A DNA stretch of 29,651 nt from an uncultured Candidatus Saccharibacteria bacterium (GTDB lineage Bacteria; Patescibacteriota; Saccharimonadia; Saccharimonadales; Saccharimonadaceae). The DNA is taken from positions 1 to 29,651 of the forward strand of contig CAOQYN010000009.1 in assembly GCA_948514425.1 (NCBI GenBank), read 5' to 3'. The notes beneath the pieces were generated by a model that searched no databases, was not told the origin of the DNA, and worked only from the letters and a program-made list of their open reading frames with translations. The translations under genes and the position numbers were made by a program. This document shows positions 16,361 to 24,992 of this stretch, in pieces (position 1 is the stretch's first letter; every line of letters starts with the position of its first letter).

Positions 16361-17269
16361 ATGAGTAACGTTAGTCGTGCTGCTAGTAAAAACTGGTTAT
16401 CGCTCGTCCTAATCTTTCTATTCACTTTTAGTGTTTCTCTAGTCGGCGCGCGTTTCGTCCGCTCCATTCTTGTTGGCAAAAGCGCCGCCGAGACTCCAGA
16501 AACAGCTGATAACACCGCGCAACAGCCTATCGCCAATATTCCCCCAGATACTATTGAACTACAGCCTATTATCGATGCATGGGCAGAAAACCTTGATGGA
16601 CGCGTTGGAGTTGCAGTTTACGATTTAGACCGCAACGAACTTGCTGCAACGTATAATTCTAGTAATTTCTTTCCAATTAATGATCTCCTTGGATTGATTG
16701 TCGCATATGACGGCTATCGACAAATCAGCCTTGGTCTTGAAAACGCCGATAGTCCAATCGGTGATACCACATATGGCAACTGTCTCGATCTTATCGTTCG
16801 TGCAAGCAGCCCAAGTTGTACCGAAAGTATTCTAGCTGACGCCGCACATTCAAAACGCATAGCTGATTTTCTCTCCGAACTCGGCATGACGCAAACTGCT
16901 CCAGCCTTCAGTCAAACAGCAACCGCTGACGACCTCGCAATCTTTCTAAAACATGTATGGCAACATGACGATCTCAATCTCACAAGCTGGGCTCAATTAC
17001 AAGATTCCATGCTTGATCAACCCACTACAGCAGATACAGATTGGCGGCAAGGTCTGCCTAGCGGATTCAGTACGGCTCGCGTCTATAGCAAATCAAGCAA
17101 CTCGGTTAACGTATCTGACGATTCTACCAGCTATGGCGATCTAGCGTTAGTCGACTTCGTCAAACAAAATCGCCACTTCGCCATCGTTGTGCTGAGCGAA
17201 AATATGCCAAACATTAATGAATTTAGTCGCCTCGCCACACTCATTGAAGGCAAAGTAATTGAAGAATAA
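16361..17269 (+). CDS. membrane-anchored beta-lactamase-like protein lacking the active site
   Basis: 302 aa. An N-terminal membrane helix (about residues 12-32) is followed by a linker and a domain resembling class A beta-lactamase/serine hydrolases: 'GRVGVAVYDLDRNELAATYNS', the long 'NDLLGLIVAYDGYRQISLG' helix and a C-terminal 'FAIVVLSENM' strand. The nucleophile motif SxxK expected around residue 106 reads INDL. The SDN position has no clean match, and the KTG triad is replaced near 'YSKSSNS'. It is therefore probably a non-catalytic wall- or peptide-binding relative. The mRNA looks leaderless (-10 ends 6 nt before ATG). The nuclease gene follows with its own promoter. Confidence 0.7.
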   Translation: MSNVSRAASKNWLSLVLIFLFTFSVSLVGARFVRSILVGKSAAETPETADNTAQQPIANIPPDTIELQPIIDAWAENLDGRVGVAVYDLDRNELAATYNSSNFFPINDLLGLIVAYDGYRQISLGLENADSPIGDTTYGNCLDLIVRASSPSCTESILADAAHSKRIADFLSELGMTQTAPAFSQTATADDLAIFLKHVWQHDDLNLTSWAQLQDSMLDQPTTADTDWRQGLPSGFSTARVYSKSSNSVNVSDDSTSYGDLALVDFVKQNRHFAIVVLSENMPNINEFSRLATLIEGKVIEE

Positions 17270-17312
17270 TCAAGATTGCTCTCCCCACACCGACAATCTG
17301 CACAAAATGCTT

Positions 17313-17318
17313 TATAAT
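17313..17318 (+). promoter_or_regulatory. -10 element of the secreted nuclease gene (leaderless)
   Basis: TATAAT ends exactly 6 nt before the ATG at 17325. This is the main reason for choosing that start over the in-frame ATG at 17259, which lies upstream of the promoter and overlaps the previous gene. Confidence 0.6.
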
Positions 17319-17324
17319 AGTCGT

Positions 17325-18077
17325 ATGAAGAAACTCAACCTAAAATCCTACCGCAACCGCCGCCTTCTTGCCGTCTCTGCACTCGTCGCAGCCCTTACAG
17401 GCGTCATTATCACAAATCCCAACAGTTATGAGCAACTTTTTCAACAAACCACCAGCGCTGATTCCGTTGTACCAGATTCTTCCAATCCCAGCAATACCCT
17501 ACTTGCGAGTACCGTCCTTACAAAACTCACAATCAAAGGTCGCGCTCCAAAAACTGGATACAGCCGCGAAGAGTTTTACAGCGGCTGGCCCGAAATCGAG
17601 GGTTGTAGCTTGCGTCAACGTATTATCAAACGCGAATTAGGCGAAAACGCCACCCTCGGAGACGATAACTGTACCGTTATTGCTGGAGAATTCAAAGAAC
17701 CCTATACTGGTAATCATATGACTTTTCATGCAAAATCTGACTTTTCCAAAAATATCCAAATCGATCATGTCGTCGCCTTAAGCGATGCTTGGCAAAAAGG
17801 CGCACAATATCTCTCAAGCGAGACACGTTATGCTCTCGCCACCGATCCACTAAACCTCCTCGCTGTTGATAGCAAAACCAATCAAGGCAAATCCGACGGC
17901 GATGCTGCTACCTGGCTACCACCTAATAAAGCTTTTCGCTGCCAGTATATTGCACGTCAAATCTCCGTCAAGTACAAATATAATCTCTGGGTAACTGAAG
18001 CCGAACACGATGCAATGGCACGCGTTCTCGAAACCTGCCCTCATGAACCCAGCGTCGGTATTGAACTTAAAGAATAA
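17325..18077 (+). CDS. secreted HNH-type nuclease (DUF1524/GmrSD C-terminal fold)
   Basis: 250 aa. A basic N-terminus and hydrophobic segment (about residues 13-30) act as signal or anchor, followed by a Ser/Pro/Thr linker and an HNH-like nuclease domain from about residue 70. Catalytic features: 'IDHVVALSDAW' (His148), 'DPLNLLAVDSKTNQGKSD' and 'ATWLPP'. Two Cys pairs outside the motif could form disulfides in the exported protein. In episymbiotic CPR bacteria, which usually lack nucleotide synthesis, an exported nuclease would plausibly free nucleotides from host or environmental DNA; that role is inference. A palindromic operator-like site begins 1 nt after its stop. Confidence 0.85.
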   Translation: MKKLNLKSYRNRRLLAVSALVAALTGVIITNPNSYEQLFQQTTSADSVVPDSSNPSNTLLASTVLTKLTIKGRAPKTGYSREEFYSGWPEIEGCSLRQRIIKRELGENATLGDDNCTVIAGEFKEPYTGNHMTFHAKSDFSKNIQIDHVVALSDAWQKGAQYLSSETRYALATDPLNLLAVDSKTNQGKSDGDAATWLPPNKAFRCQYIARQISVKYKYNLWVTEAEHDAMARVLETCPHEPSVGIELKE

Positions 18078-18096
18078 TGTTGTAATTTTTACAACA
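18078..18096. promoter_or_regulatory. palindromic operator-like site 3
   Basis: TGTTGTAATTTTTACAACA, exact reverse complement of site 2 at 14520-14538. It lies between the nuclease stop and the CYTH start, where a promoter for the CYTH gene would be expected. Confidence 0.55.
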
Positions 18097-18116
18097 ATTA
18101 AATAAAGGGATGGTCC

Positions 18117-18755
18117 ATGCAATTAGAAATCGAAGCCACATTTATCGAAATTGATAAAGACGAACTACGAGCCAAACTAAAAACTGCTGGCGCAACACTC
18201 ATTCGACCCGAAACCTTCATGCGTCGCGTAGTCTTCAATATTAGTCAGCACGCTTTTGCTCGCGTCCGCGACGAAGGAGATCGTGTCGTTCTAACTTATA
18301 AAAACCAACGCAACCATACGATTACTGGTACCGAAGAAATCAATGTCGAAGTTAGCGACTACAGCGATACTATCGCCATTTTAAAGGCCTGCGGTCTCCA
18401 CACTAAGTCTATCGAAGATACATATCGCGAATCCTGGAAACTTGGCGACGTCGAGATCGATATTGATACTTGGCCTTGGATACCAAGTTTCGTCGAAATC
18501 GAAGGTCAAACTCCCAAAGCCGTCAAAACTACTTCTGAACAACTCGGTTTTGATATGAAAGATGCCATCATCGGTTCCGTCGATGAAATTTATAAATTAT
18601 ATTATGATGTCACAAGCGAAGATATTAATTTCGGACTCTCCGAAATTAAATTTACTGATGCCCCAGCTAAGCTCGCTAGCAAACTGCGCAAAATCCCCCT
18701 TCCTCCAGCAACAAAACAAGCCGACCCCAACGCTAAACCCCGTGCTCAATCTTAA
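18117..18755 (+). CDS. CYTH domain protein (triphosphatase / class IV cyclase family)
   Basis: 212 aa, one CYTH domain over the first about 165 residues and a Lys/Pro-rich tail. CYTH proteins form a beta tunnel that binds triphosphates with metal ions and act as inorganic triphosphatases, thiamine triphosphatases or adenylate cyclases. The N-terminal ExExK signature appears as EIEAT, so the lysine is replaced. Other charged tunnel positions are visible ('FARVRDEGDRVVLTYK', 'VEIDIDTWPWIPSFVEIEG'), the latter typical of CyaB-like members. A ribosome site AAAGGGA precedes the ATG by about 7 nt. The 3' end overlaps the convergent glycosyltransferase by 23 nt. Confidence 0.82.
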   Translation: MQLEIEATFIEIDKDELRAKLKTAGATLIRPETFMRRVVFNISQHAFARVRDEGDRVVLTYKNQRNHTITGTEEINVEVSDYSDTIAILKACGLHTKSIEDTYRESWKLGDVEIDIDTWPWIPSFVEIEGQTPKAVKTTSEQLGFDMKDAIIGSVDEIYKLYYDVTSEDINFGLSEIKFTDAPAKLASKLRKIPLPPATKQADPNAKPRAQS

Positions 18756-19932
18756 CCCACTCTACCTCACGCTTTAACAATGCTTCTATAGCACAGGGAA
18801 CGTATGTCACCAAATACAAAGGATTGAAAAATATTACCTTTAATTTCATTCGACGCGACAAATCTATTTTTTCTTGACGCAATATATGCAATGTTACACC
18901 CATCAAGACTAAATATAATACAACAATTGCAATCCCCAATACACTCAATGCCCAACCCCATTCACCTCTCCAGCTCAGCACCATCATGCCACCCAACACG
19001 ATCAAAAATGCGCCAATCACCGCCAAAATAGCCGGCCTTACCCCAATCTGTTCTTTCCTCAAACTTCCAACATTCACTCCATCTCGTTTTTCTTTGATCG
19101 CTGGAATATATTTTTTTCGTGCACCAAAATATCCTTTAATCCATCGTACACGCTGCGCCACCGTCTGAGCATATCGCGTAGGTTGCTCATCATAAAACAC
19201 TGCTGCCTCATTATAATATGTGGCTATTCCGTGTAAAGTTGCATAAAGCGAAATCTCATAATCCTCCGTCAAACTTCGAAAAGGCCACCCTTGCCACCGA
19301 TCTATCAACTTACCATCAATAAAATAGCCCGTTCCTGAAAACACAATATTCGCCTCGTGTTTTACCCGATCTCGATTCACCAATGTATTAATCATTGAAA
19401 AGGTTAAACATGAAACTGCAGCTATCAAATTCGCATTACCATTCTTGGCGTTACGATAACCTGTCACTATCTCATAACCTGCCGCATAGCTCTTCTTCAT
19501 CTCGGCCAAAAAATTTGCTTCCAGAATATTATCCGCATCAAAAATAAAATACAAATCATAGCGTCGACGCTTCAGAATATCTCGCACAACCTCATCAAGC
19601 GCAAAGCCTTTCCGTGCTCGCTTTGCCGTCACTCTCGGTCTCACAAACACGTTTACGCCATATCGAGCACATATTTCCACTGTCGGATCACTTTTTGATT
19701 CTACAATCACATAGACATCTTCTGGTCTCACATCTACCGTCTGTTGCTGCAAACTTAACAATAAGCCCTCAATCACCTTACTCTCATCTCGCGCCGGAAT
19801 CAAAACCGCCAACCTCGGATCATTCTCCCTCGGTACTAAGCTGATCCGATTCTTCTTTACTGCGCATCTCCCATACAAAAACATCCCCAACGCCCACATC
19901 AAAAGCAAACCCCCAACTACCGAAATCACCAT
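18733..19932 (-). CDS. membrane glycosyltransferase, GT2 family
   Basis: 399 aa. An N-terminal helix (about residues 3-22) is followed by a cytoplasmic GT-A catalytic domain and two or three C-terminal membrane helices (about 295-370). GT2 landmarks in order: 'AVLIPARDE' (nucleotide-binding start), the DxD motif as DAD at 132-134, the TED catalytic base at 222-224, and QRVRW at 260-264, as in processive cellulose/hyaluronan synthase-like enzymes. It likely builds a surface polysaccharide from nucleotide sugars; the sugar cannot be told. The ATG overlaps the stop of the upstream CmpB-like gene by 7 nt, so the two are translated as a pair. Confidence 0.9.
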   Translation of the reverse strand: MVISVVGGLLLMWALGMFLYGRCAVKKNRISLVPRENDPRLAVLIPARDESKVIEGLLLSLQQQTVDVRPEDVYVIVESKSDPTVEICARYGVNVFVRPRVTAKRARKGFALDEVVRDILKRRRYDLYFIFDADNILEANFLAEMKKSYAAGYEIVTGYRNAKNGNANLIAAVSCLTFSMINTLVNRDRVKHEANIVFSGTGYFIDGKLIDRWQGWPFRSLTEDYEISLYATLHGIATYYNEAAVFYDEQPTRYAQTVAQRVRWIKGYFGARKKYIPAIKEKRDGVNVGSLRKEQIGVRPAILAVIGAFLIVLGGMMVLSWRGEWGWALSVLGIAIVVLYLVLMGVTLHILRQEKIDLSRRMKLKVIFFNPLYLVTYVPCAIEALLKREVEWVKIEHGV

Positions 19933-20639
19933 TTCTCATCTCCAGGCCGCTGCATATTAGGAAAATAATGCTCTAGATAATCATCAGTAAAGTAAGCATC
20001 ATAAAATCTGCCGATCGGCGTATAAGGCGGAACGTGATTATGACGCAAAGTCTGTCGAATAATCGCCGTCCAAGAAATCAACATGTCAAACGCCATAAAT
20101 ACCACCATAATTATATAGACTATATCGCCGACCTTTCGCGGAATCCTTTCGATAGCGTCAGAGACCAATGGATAAACCACCTTTACCAATACCAAACCCA
20201 ACAGCCCCCATACCACCATGAACGGAATTGTCGTTCGACCATTAATATTCAACCATTTATTACTATAATCCCACGACATAGTATGCGTAAAGAATTCTTG
20301 CAAAAAACTAATCGTATACTCCACCACTCCACCCAATAATGCTGCATACACAAAAATTTGCCACTTTTTATAAGGTTTTCGCAACAACAAATATACCATA
20401 ATCACCGCCCCAAAACCGTAAATCACATTAAACGGTCCCCAGATTACTCCACGTCTCAAGCTCCAAGCTAACTGCCCAGTTGCCGCAAAATGCTGAATTA
20501 CAAACAAAATCTCCTCATACAAGGATCCGATTACCGACCCCACCAAAAACACGAAAAACAGCTTCTTCAAGCACAATCCCTCAGCAAACTTTGTATCCGA
20601 TGTGACTGTTTTTACCATTTTCTTTTTTTGTTTTTCCAC
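19926..20639 (-). CDS. CmpB-like multi-pass membrane protein (putative ABC transporter permease family)
   Basis: About 237 aa with five or six membrane helices. It matches the family annotated as 'putative ABC transporter permease' (CmpB-like): a conserved 'SLYEEILFVI' segment, 'RRGVIWGPFNVIYGFGAV', and an aromatic 'TISFLQEFF...SWDYSN' loop. True transport activity is unproven for the family. A -10 hexamer (20674-20669) lies only 2 nt before the first in-frame GTG at 20666, too close to be transcribed with it. The GTG at 20639, 6 nt after a GGAG site, is the better start. It is coupled to the glycosyltransferase, so a shared envelope role is plausible. Confidence 0.75.
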   Translation of the reverse strand: MEKQKKKMVKTVTSDTKFAEGLCLKKLFFVFLVGSVIGSLYEEILFVIQHFAATGQLAWSLRRGVIWGPFNVIYGFGAVIMVYLLLRKPYKKWQIFVYAALLGGVVEYTISFLQEFFTHTMSWDYSNKWLNINGRTTIPFMVVWGLLGLVLVKVVYPLVSDAIERIPRKVGDIVYIIMVVFMAFDMLISWTAIIRQTLRHNHVPPYTPIGRFYDAYFTDDYLEHYFPNMQRPGDEKW

Positions 20640-20668
20640 GAGAAGCTCCGATCTCAATCTTTCCACTC

Positions 20669-20677
20669 ATTATAGCA
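20669..20677 (-). promoter_or_regulatory. extended -10 promoter of the CmpB-like/GT2 pair
   Basis: Minus strand TGCTATAAT, hexamer 20674-20669, between the surface-operon end and this pair. It supports a start downstream at 20639. Confidence 0.55.
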
Positions 20678-20715
20678 TATCTCGCAATAAAGGTAGCAAA
20701 AACCTATAAGCAGCT

Positions 20716-21909
20716 CTACTCTTCCAACCCAGTTCGCGCTATACAACGCACACTAACTCCTCCATAAGCCAACTGCGATCTTATTTTCACACCCCTTAAA
20801 TCGTTGTAAGTTGTAACCGTAGTATTTCCACCTACATACGGACTATAAGTCCGATTCAATGAATAAATACCAGATCCTCCCGCATACATATAATTTCCGC
20901 TCTCCACATTACCAGCTCGCACAAAATACATCGGTTCTAGCCAAAGATTTACCGTTTCATCTTTTGCTTCCTGATAGGCTTCTAATGCCAATTTAACTTC
21001 TTGCAATGAGCTATCCACCGCAGCATTATCGGTCGTCGGCAAACGCCAACCTTTTGGACAAATACTTGACGAATTGACGGCATTTTTAGCCTGCGTATAG
21101 CTGCCTGCCGTTGCGGTCCTATATTGATAATAATTACCTATCAGATAATGCGCATCGTATGTTCGTTTGGTTTCATCGTAAGTTATTCCACTAGTCCTAT
21201 AGCTCAGAGTTGGTTCGTAGGCTGGTGCTACAAGCACATCTTCACCATCATCATTGTTAGCCCAAGTTTCGCCCACATATGCAAATTGATCACAACCGCT
21301 TGGTCCTACTTTATTAGTATTACATTGCACAATACTATCCAATTGCACATGTACATACTCCCCTAAATTCCAAGAACGAGTAGTTGTGTAATTACTCCCC
21401 GAGTTAGAAAAATAATTATAAGTTTCAACTGGCGGATATTTTGAGTTTGCATTCCACTTATAAATTATTTGTCCATTTTTCTCCTCTTCTTCATATTGGG
21501 CGATAGAGGAATAATTAATATCCGACAGTTCACTCGTCAATCCTTCCGGAGTAATATCCAAGGCGAGATTTTGCACCATCCAACAAGTCCCATCAAACTG
21601 TTTTCTAACCCAATACTTTTTATCATCACGCTTATCGGTTAGCTGGCTCTCGGTGTTATAACTAGCATTGGCGCAAACTTCAGGAGTCATATCTTGCATA
21701 TAGGTAATTGGGAACGGAACTATATCATCCTTACTTTTCAACACCGCTCCCCCACTCACCAACAACTCCGTACTCAGTGCTGCATGACCATACCCACAGA
21801 CCAGCATTCCTACCACCGTCAGCACTCCCATCACACTAAGAATACCAACCCGCCATCTACGTTCCGCTGCCTGTCTGGCTTGCTTTAGGGTTTTAGAATT
21901 AGTCTGCAT
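20716..21909 (-). CDS. FISUMP-domain surface protein
   Basis: 397 aa. Positively charged N-terminus and one membrane helix (about residues 20-45), then an extracellular Fibrobacter-succinogenes-major-paralog (FISUMP, C-type-lectin-like) domain to the end. Landmarks: 'TYMQDMTPEVC', 'WVRKQFDGTCWMVQNLALD', 'ICPKGWRLPT', 'MYFVRAGNV' and the terminal 'SVRCIARTG'. FISUMP proteins are abundant in Saccharibacteria and are assumed to be displayed on the surface. It is the last gene of the TasA-like/signal peptidase/DUF5305 operon, 3 nt after the DUF5305 stop. Its C-terminal anchors (VRAG...SVRC) differ from those of the cassettes at 28150-29541 (VRSG...PLRC), so it is not the obvious recipient of those. 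Confidence 0.85.
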   Translation of the reverse strand: MQTNSKTLKQARQAAERRWRVGILSVMGVLTVVGMLVCGYGHAALSTELLVSGGAVLKSKDDIVPFPITYMQDMTPEVCANASYNTESQLTDKRDDKKYWVRKQFDGTCWMVQNLALDITPEGLTSELSDINYSSIAQYEEEEKNGQIIYKWNANSKYPPVETYNYFSNSGSNYTTTRSWNLGEYVHVQLDSIVQCNTNKVGPSGCDQFAYVGETWANNDDGEDVLVAPAYEPTLSYRTSGITYDETKRTYDAHYLIGNYYQYRTATAGSYTQAKNAVNSSSICPKGWRLPTTDNAAVDSSLQEVKLALEAYQEAKDETVNLWLEPMYFVRAGNVESGNYMYAGGSGIYSLNRTYSPYVGGNTTVTTYNDLRGVKIRSQLAYGGVSVRCIARTGLEE

Positions 21910-21912
21910 GTC

Positions 21913-23010
21913 TTAGTATTCTTTCTCGTCTTCGCTAGCAAGTTTATCCTGATAAGCCTTGCTCAAAGTATACCGATAAGTCGTATTGGCACCATTGACA
22001 ACAAAATATGACTTCTCGCCTGGCACCACTTCAAGAAAGACCACTGGTGCGCCTTCAGCCTGTGCTGCGTCTAGCAACTCCTTGAAGCTTTCCACCCGCA
22101 TCACATTTGGCAACTCATAGAGAGTTTGGGTCGCATTGACGATATAAGTATCGTACTCTTTCAAGATCTTGTGTAAGGCTTTTTCATAAAGGTTATCATC
22201 AAACCGTGTTTTATGGTAATAAATAATGGCAGCAATCAGAATCAAGCTAACCACAACGATAATGCTGCCCGCAATTAACATTGGCAGATTTTTGACATAC
22301 ACTTCCTTAGTAGCCTCACCGATCGTAGCTTCACGGTTAATCGCCTTAGTGTCGATTGCAATATCTACCGTCTGGTCAGAAAGTGGTATGTTCATCGCTA
22401 GAGTATCTTCAGTTTTGATTGCGCCATCCACCTTCACCACCATCTTGAGATCCAGGAAACAATTTGCCGCGATACCAAAATCACTCCTGAACGTCTTCAG
22501 ATAATCGCTGTATTTACGATAGTCAACGTCCACCTTATCGTCTATCCTCAGCTTTCCATCCTCAATTGGTACAATTTTTCCCGCCTTTAGCGTGTCAGTA
22601 CGCCCATACAGCACCTTATTCTTATCGCTACGGTCAGTTGCTTTAGCTTCCGCAACGATCTCATACTGATAGTTCGCGTCGATACTTTCGCTAGCCACGA
22701 GTTCATAGCTAAAATCTGCTCGTACCACACTAATCAAATTAGCGATGTACTGCATGCCCGGATCAAGGTATTTCTCAGCATAATAATTGTTGTCTTTTAG
22801 GTAAACCTTGTAATCAATATCACCTGTCACCTTATAATCAGTCAAACCCTTATCTTCTACGCCCACACTGTTAAACAGCACGTATCCACCCAGCGCTAGT
22901 AGCAGCATCAAAGGGAACAACAACCACATCCGCACCTTATGCGGTCGCCAAGGCTGCTTTTTAACTTTGTAGATTTTATCAGTTTTGATGTAATCGATAT
23001 CTGACTGCAT
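21913..23010 (-). CDS. DUF5305 family membrane protein
   Basis: 365 aa from the ATG at 23010, which has an AAGGAG site 7 nt upstream; an in-frame TTG six bases earlier is less likely. A cytoplasmic basic start is followed by a membrane helix (about residues 28-48), an extracellular beta-rich domain with repeated 'DYKV.L' and 'YEIVAEAKATDR' type strands, a second membrane helix (about 245-268), and a cytoplasmic C-terminal part. This topology and the central pattern match DUF5305, often encoded next to SipW-type signal peptidases and TasA-like proteins in bacteria and archaea. The role is probably assembly or anchoring of the secreted fibre protein; this is inferred from gene context only. Confidence 0.75.
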   Translation of the reverse strand: MQSDIDYIKTDKIYKVKKQPWRPHKVRMWLLFPLMLLLALGGYVLFNSVGVEDKGLTDYKVTGDIDYKVYLKDNNYYAEKYLDPGMQYIANLISVVRADFSYELVASESIDANYQYEIVAEAKATDRSDKNKVLYGRTDTLKAGKIVPIEDGKLRIDDKVDVDYRKYSDYLKTFRSDFGIAANCFLDLKMVVKVDGAIKTEDTLAMNIPLSDQTVDIAIDTKAINREATIGEATKEVYVKNLPMLIAGSIIVVVSLILIAAIIYYHKTRFDDNLYEKALHKILKEYDTYIVNATQTLYELPNVMRVESFKELLDAAQAEGAPVVFLEVVPGEKSYFVVNGANTTYRYTLSKAYQDKLASEDEKEY

Positions 23011-23022
23011 GTCCAATCTCCT

Positions 23023-24207
23023 TTATTTATTAAATAATTCGTTCAACCATAAAGTTGGGAATCCTAACGCGATAATTTTACCTTTCACGACACCGATAAT
23101 CTCATTTTTTCCAACCGTCCACTCATCCTCACTCTTATTGGCATCGCCTTTAGTTGTATAGGCATAGTCACCATTCTGCTGTTCTTGCATCTCACTAATT
23201 CTATGTACCATCACAACATTAGAGTGCTTATAAACCAAGATATCGCCGACTTCTAACTCATCACGCTCTCGGTACCGTTCCACTAAGACAAGATCTCCCC
23301 TCGCGATGTTCGGCTCCATACTGCCACTACCAATCGCTAGTAGGTAGTAGTGGAACAACCCCGACATCAATGCTACATACCCCACAACGACAACGACCGC
23401 CACGCCAATCCCCACCCATCGAGCAACTTTCTTAGTTTGACGTATCCTGTCAGTTTCTGGACGTTGGTTCTTTGCTCCAGCCGCAGCATTGATTCTACTC
23501 CGCCACCTTATACCCGCCAGACCTAGTGCAACTAAGAAGATAAAGCCGATCTGGAAAATCGTCGGCAGATAATCTCCCGCATCCGGCAAAATTGGTAGTA
23601 GATAAACTGGCAAGCTCATTACTAATCGATAGACGATATTAATCCTATAGTCATAGCAAAACGCAATGTAAGTTAGCAAAATGTTCGTCAATGCTGCCGG
23701 ACCAGTCACTAATACAACTAGAGAAAACACGTCTTTGGCACTACCAAGGTCATAAAGCGGCAACGTGATGGCGATTTCTACGACCCAGAGCGTCACCCCC
23801 GTCATCACTACCGCCAGTTTGCTGGCCTTACCTTTTTCCACTAGCTGGCCACGCAAGATTTCTTCACCCATTATCACAAGTGCTACTGGCAGAAACACCC
23901 GGAAAATACTAGCAAAATTCCAAGCATAGACATTCGTCACAAACCCTAGTTTTAGGCCGAGCAATAGAAAAGTTAATACTTGGAAGGTCACCGCAGCCAG
24001 TATCACGGCAATACCCACAAACTTCGCATCACGCCCTCGCGCCTTCGCCCAGCCCAGCAAGATCATGCTCATAGCAATCGCTCCTACCAGTAATCCAGCT
24101 TGCAAATACGATCGCACTACGGCATTAGAGACCAGCAAAATCGTTAGCACCGTCGTCACTACTAATCCGACTTCAATGCTAATGATCTTGCGCGTGGAAA
24201 GCTTCAT
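23023..24207 (-). CDS. signal peptidase I, S26B/SipW-like, with long membrane N-terminus
   Basis: 394 aa. The first 280 residues hold about eight membrane helices, an unusual extension; the C-terminal 100 residues are a type I signal peptidase domain of the archaeal/ER/SipW subclass. Nucleophile Ser296 in 'GSGSMEPN', His335 in 'VMVHRIS' (His instead of the Lys of classical LepB) and Asp355 in 'TTKGDANKSED'. SipW-type enzymes process biofilm-matrix proteins such as TasA, whose likely homolog is encoded immediately upstream. The polytopic extension may add a chaperone or export function; no family could be named for it. Confidence 0.88.
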   Translation of the reverse strand: MKLSTRKIISIEVGLVVTTVLTILLVSNAVVRSYLQAGLLVGAIAMSMILLGWAKARGRDAKFVGIAVILAAVTFQVLTFLLLGLKLGFVTNVYAWNFASIFRVFLPVALVIMGEEILRGQLVEKGKASKLAVVMTGVTLWVVEIAITLPLYDLGSAKDVFSLVVLVTGPAALTNILLTYIAFCYDYRINIVYRLVMSLPVYLLPILPDAGDYLPTIFQIGFIFLVALGLAGIRWRSRINAAAGAKNQRPETDRIRQTKKVARWVGIGVAVVVVVGYVALMSGLFHYYLLAIGSGSMEPNIARGDLVLVERYRERDELEVGDILVYKHSNVVMVHRISEMQEQQNGDYAYTTKGDANKSEDEWTVGKNEIIGVVKGKIIALGFPTLWLNELFNK

Positions 24208-24242
24208 GAACAGCTACTACCTAATATCCAATATAGTTAAAC

Positions 24243-24923
24243 TTAGTTATTCTTTTGTCCGTAAGTAATTGTCACATCCAGACCACTCACCTCCACATCT
24301 TGGTCTGGCAAATCGGCGTCGGTCGCCGAGCCGTCAAACTCTAGCTTGAGAGTCAGAGTCTTACTCGCGCCCACGCTCAGCTCATCACCAACCGCGACAT
24401 CCGAGTTGTCAGCATTCTTCAAAGTGTAGTTCAGTTTACCACAGACAGCACTGTTCGCAGTAGCATTTGCACCCGTCGAAGTACAAGTCAGCCCTGCACC
24501 CGTCTTAATAGTGATAGCTGTAATTTCTGCATCCAGATCACCATCATTCTTGACGTCAAAAGTATAGGACGTCGCGTCACCTGGAGCTTTAAGCTCCACC
24601 GCATAGTCACCGATCTTTGTCGTATTGGTATCAATGGTTGGAGCAGTCACCTCACTCGCCTTCCCAACAAGCGCCACCGCCTGCAAGTTCTCAAAATGGA
24701 TATTCCAGTTCGTAGCCTTAATATTTGCCGTACCGTTGATGTTCAGATCTTGCGAGAAAGCCGCTACCGCCACCCCGACCGATCCGAGCAAGGCGACTGC
24801 CAGCATAGCAATCATAGCAAACATCTTCCTTTCGCGATCATTCCGCATCTCGAACATTCCAGTTCGCCGTGCATTAGCCCGAGCTCCCATACGAGCATTT
24901 TTAGTTGTTGACTTCTTTGCCAT
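24243..24923 (-). CDS. TasA/camelysin-like secreted matrix protein
   Basis: About 226 aa from the ATG at 24923, chosen over 24953 because GGAAGGAA lies 7 nt before it. A basic N-terminus (MAKKSTTKNARMG...), a hydrophobic signal segment ending 'VGVAVAAFSQDLNINGTA' (SipW-type cleavage region), then an all-beta Thr/Asp-rich domain. The layout, with 'NINGTANIKATNWNIHF' after the signal, resembles TasA/CalY fibre proteins and DUF proteins linked to SipW. One Cys pair may form a disulfide. It is the first gene of a four-gene operon with a SipW-like peptidase, DUF5305 and FISUMP proteins. The product is probably polymerised or displayed outside the cell. Confidence 0.7.
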   Translation of the reverse strand: MAKKSTTKNARMGARANARRTGMFEMRNDRERKMFAMIAMLAVALLGSVGVAVAAFSQDLNINGTANIKATNWNIHFENLQAVALVGKASEVTAPTIDTNTTKIGDYAVELKAPGDATSYTFDVKNDGDLDAEITAITIKTGAGLTCTSTGANATANSAVCGKLNYTLKNADNSDVAVGDELSVGASKTLTLKLEFDGSATDADLPDQDVEVSGLDVTITYGQKNN

Positions 24924-24992
24924 TGCTGACTTCCTTCCTTTTTCCGGAACCATACAGACCTCTACATGGCGCCGATTATTAGTTTAATGTGG

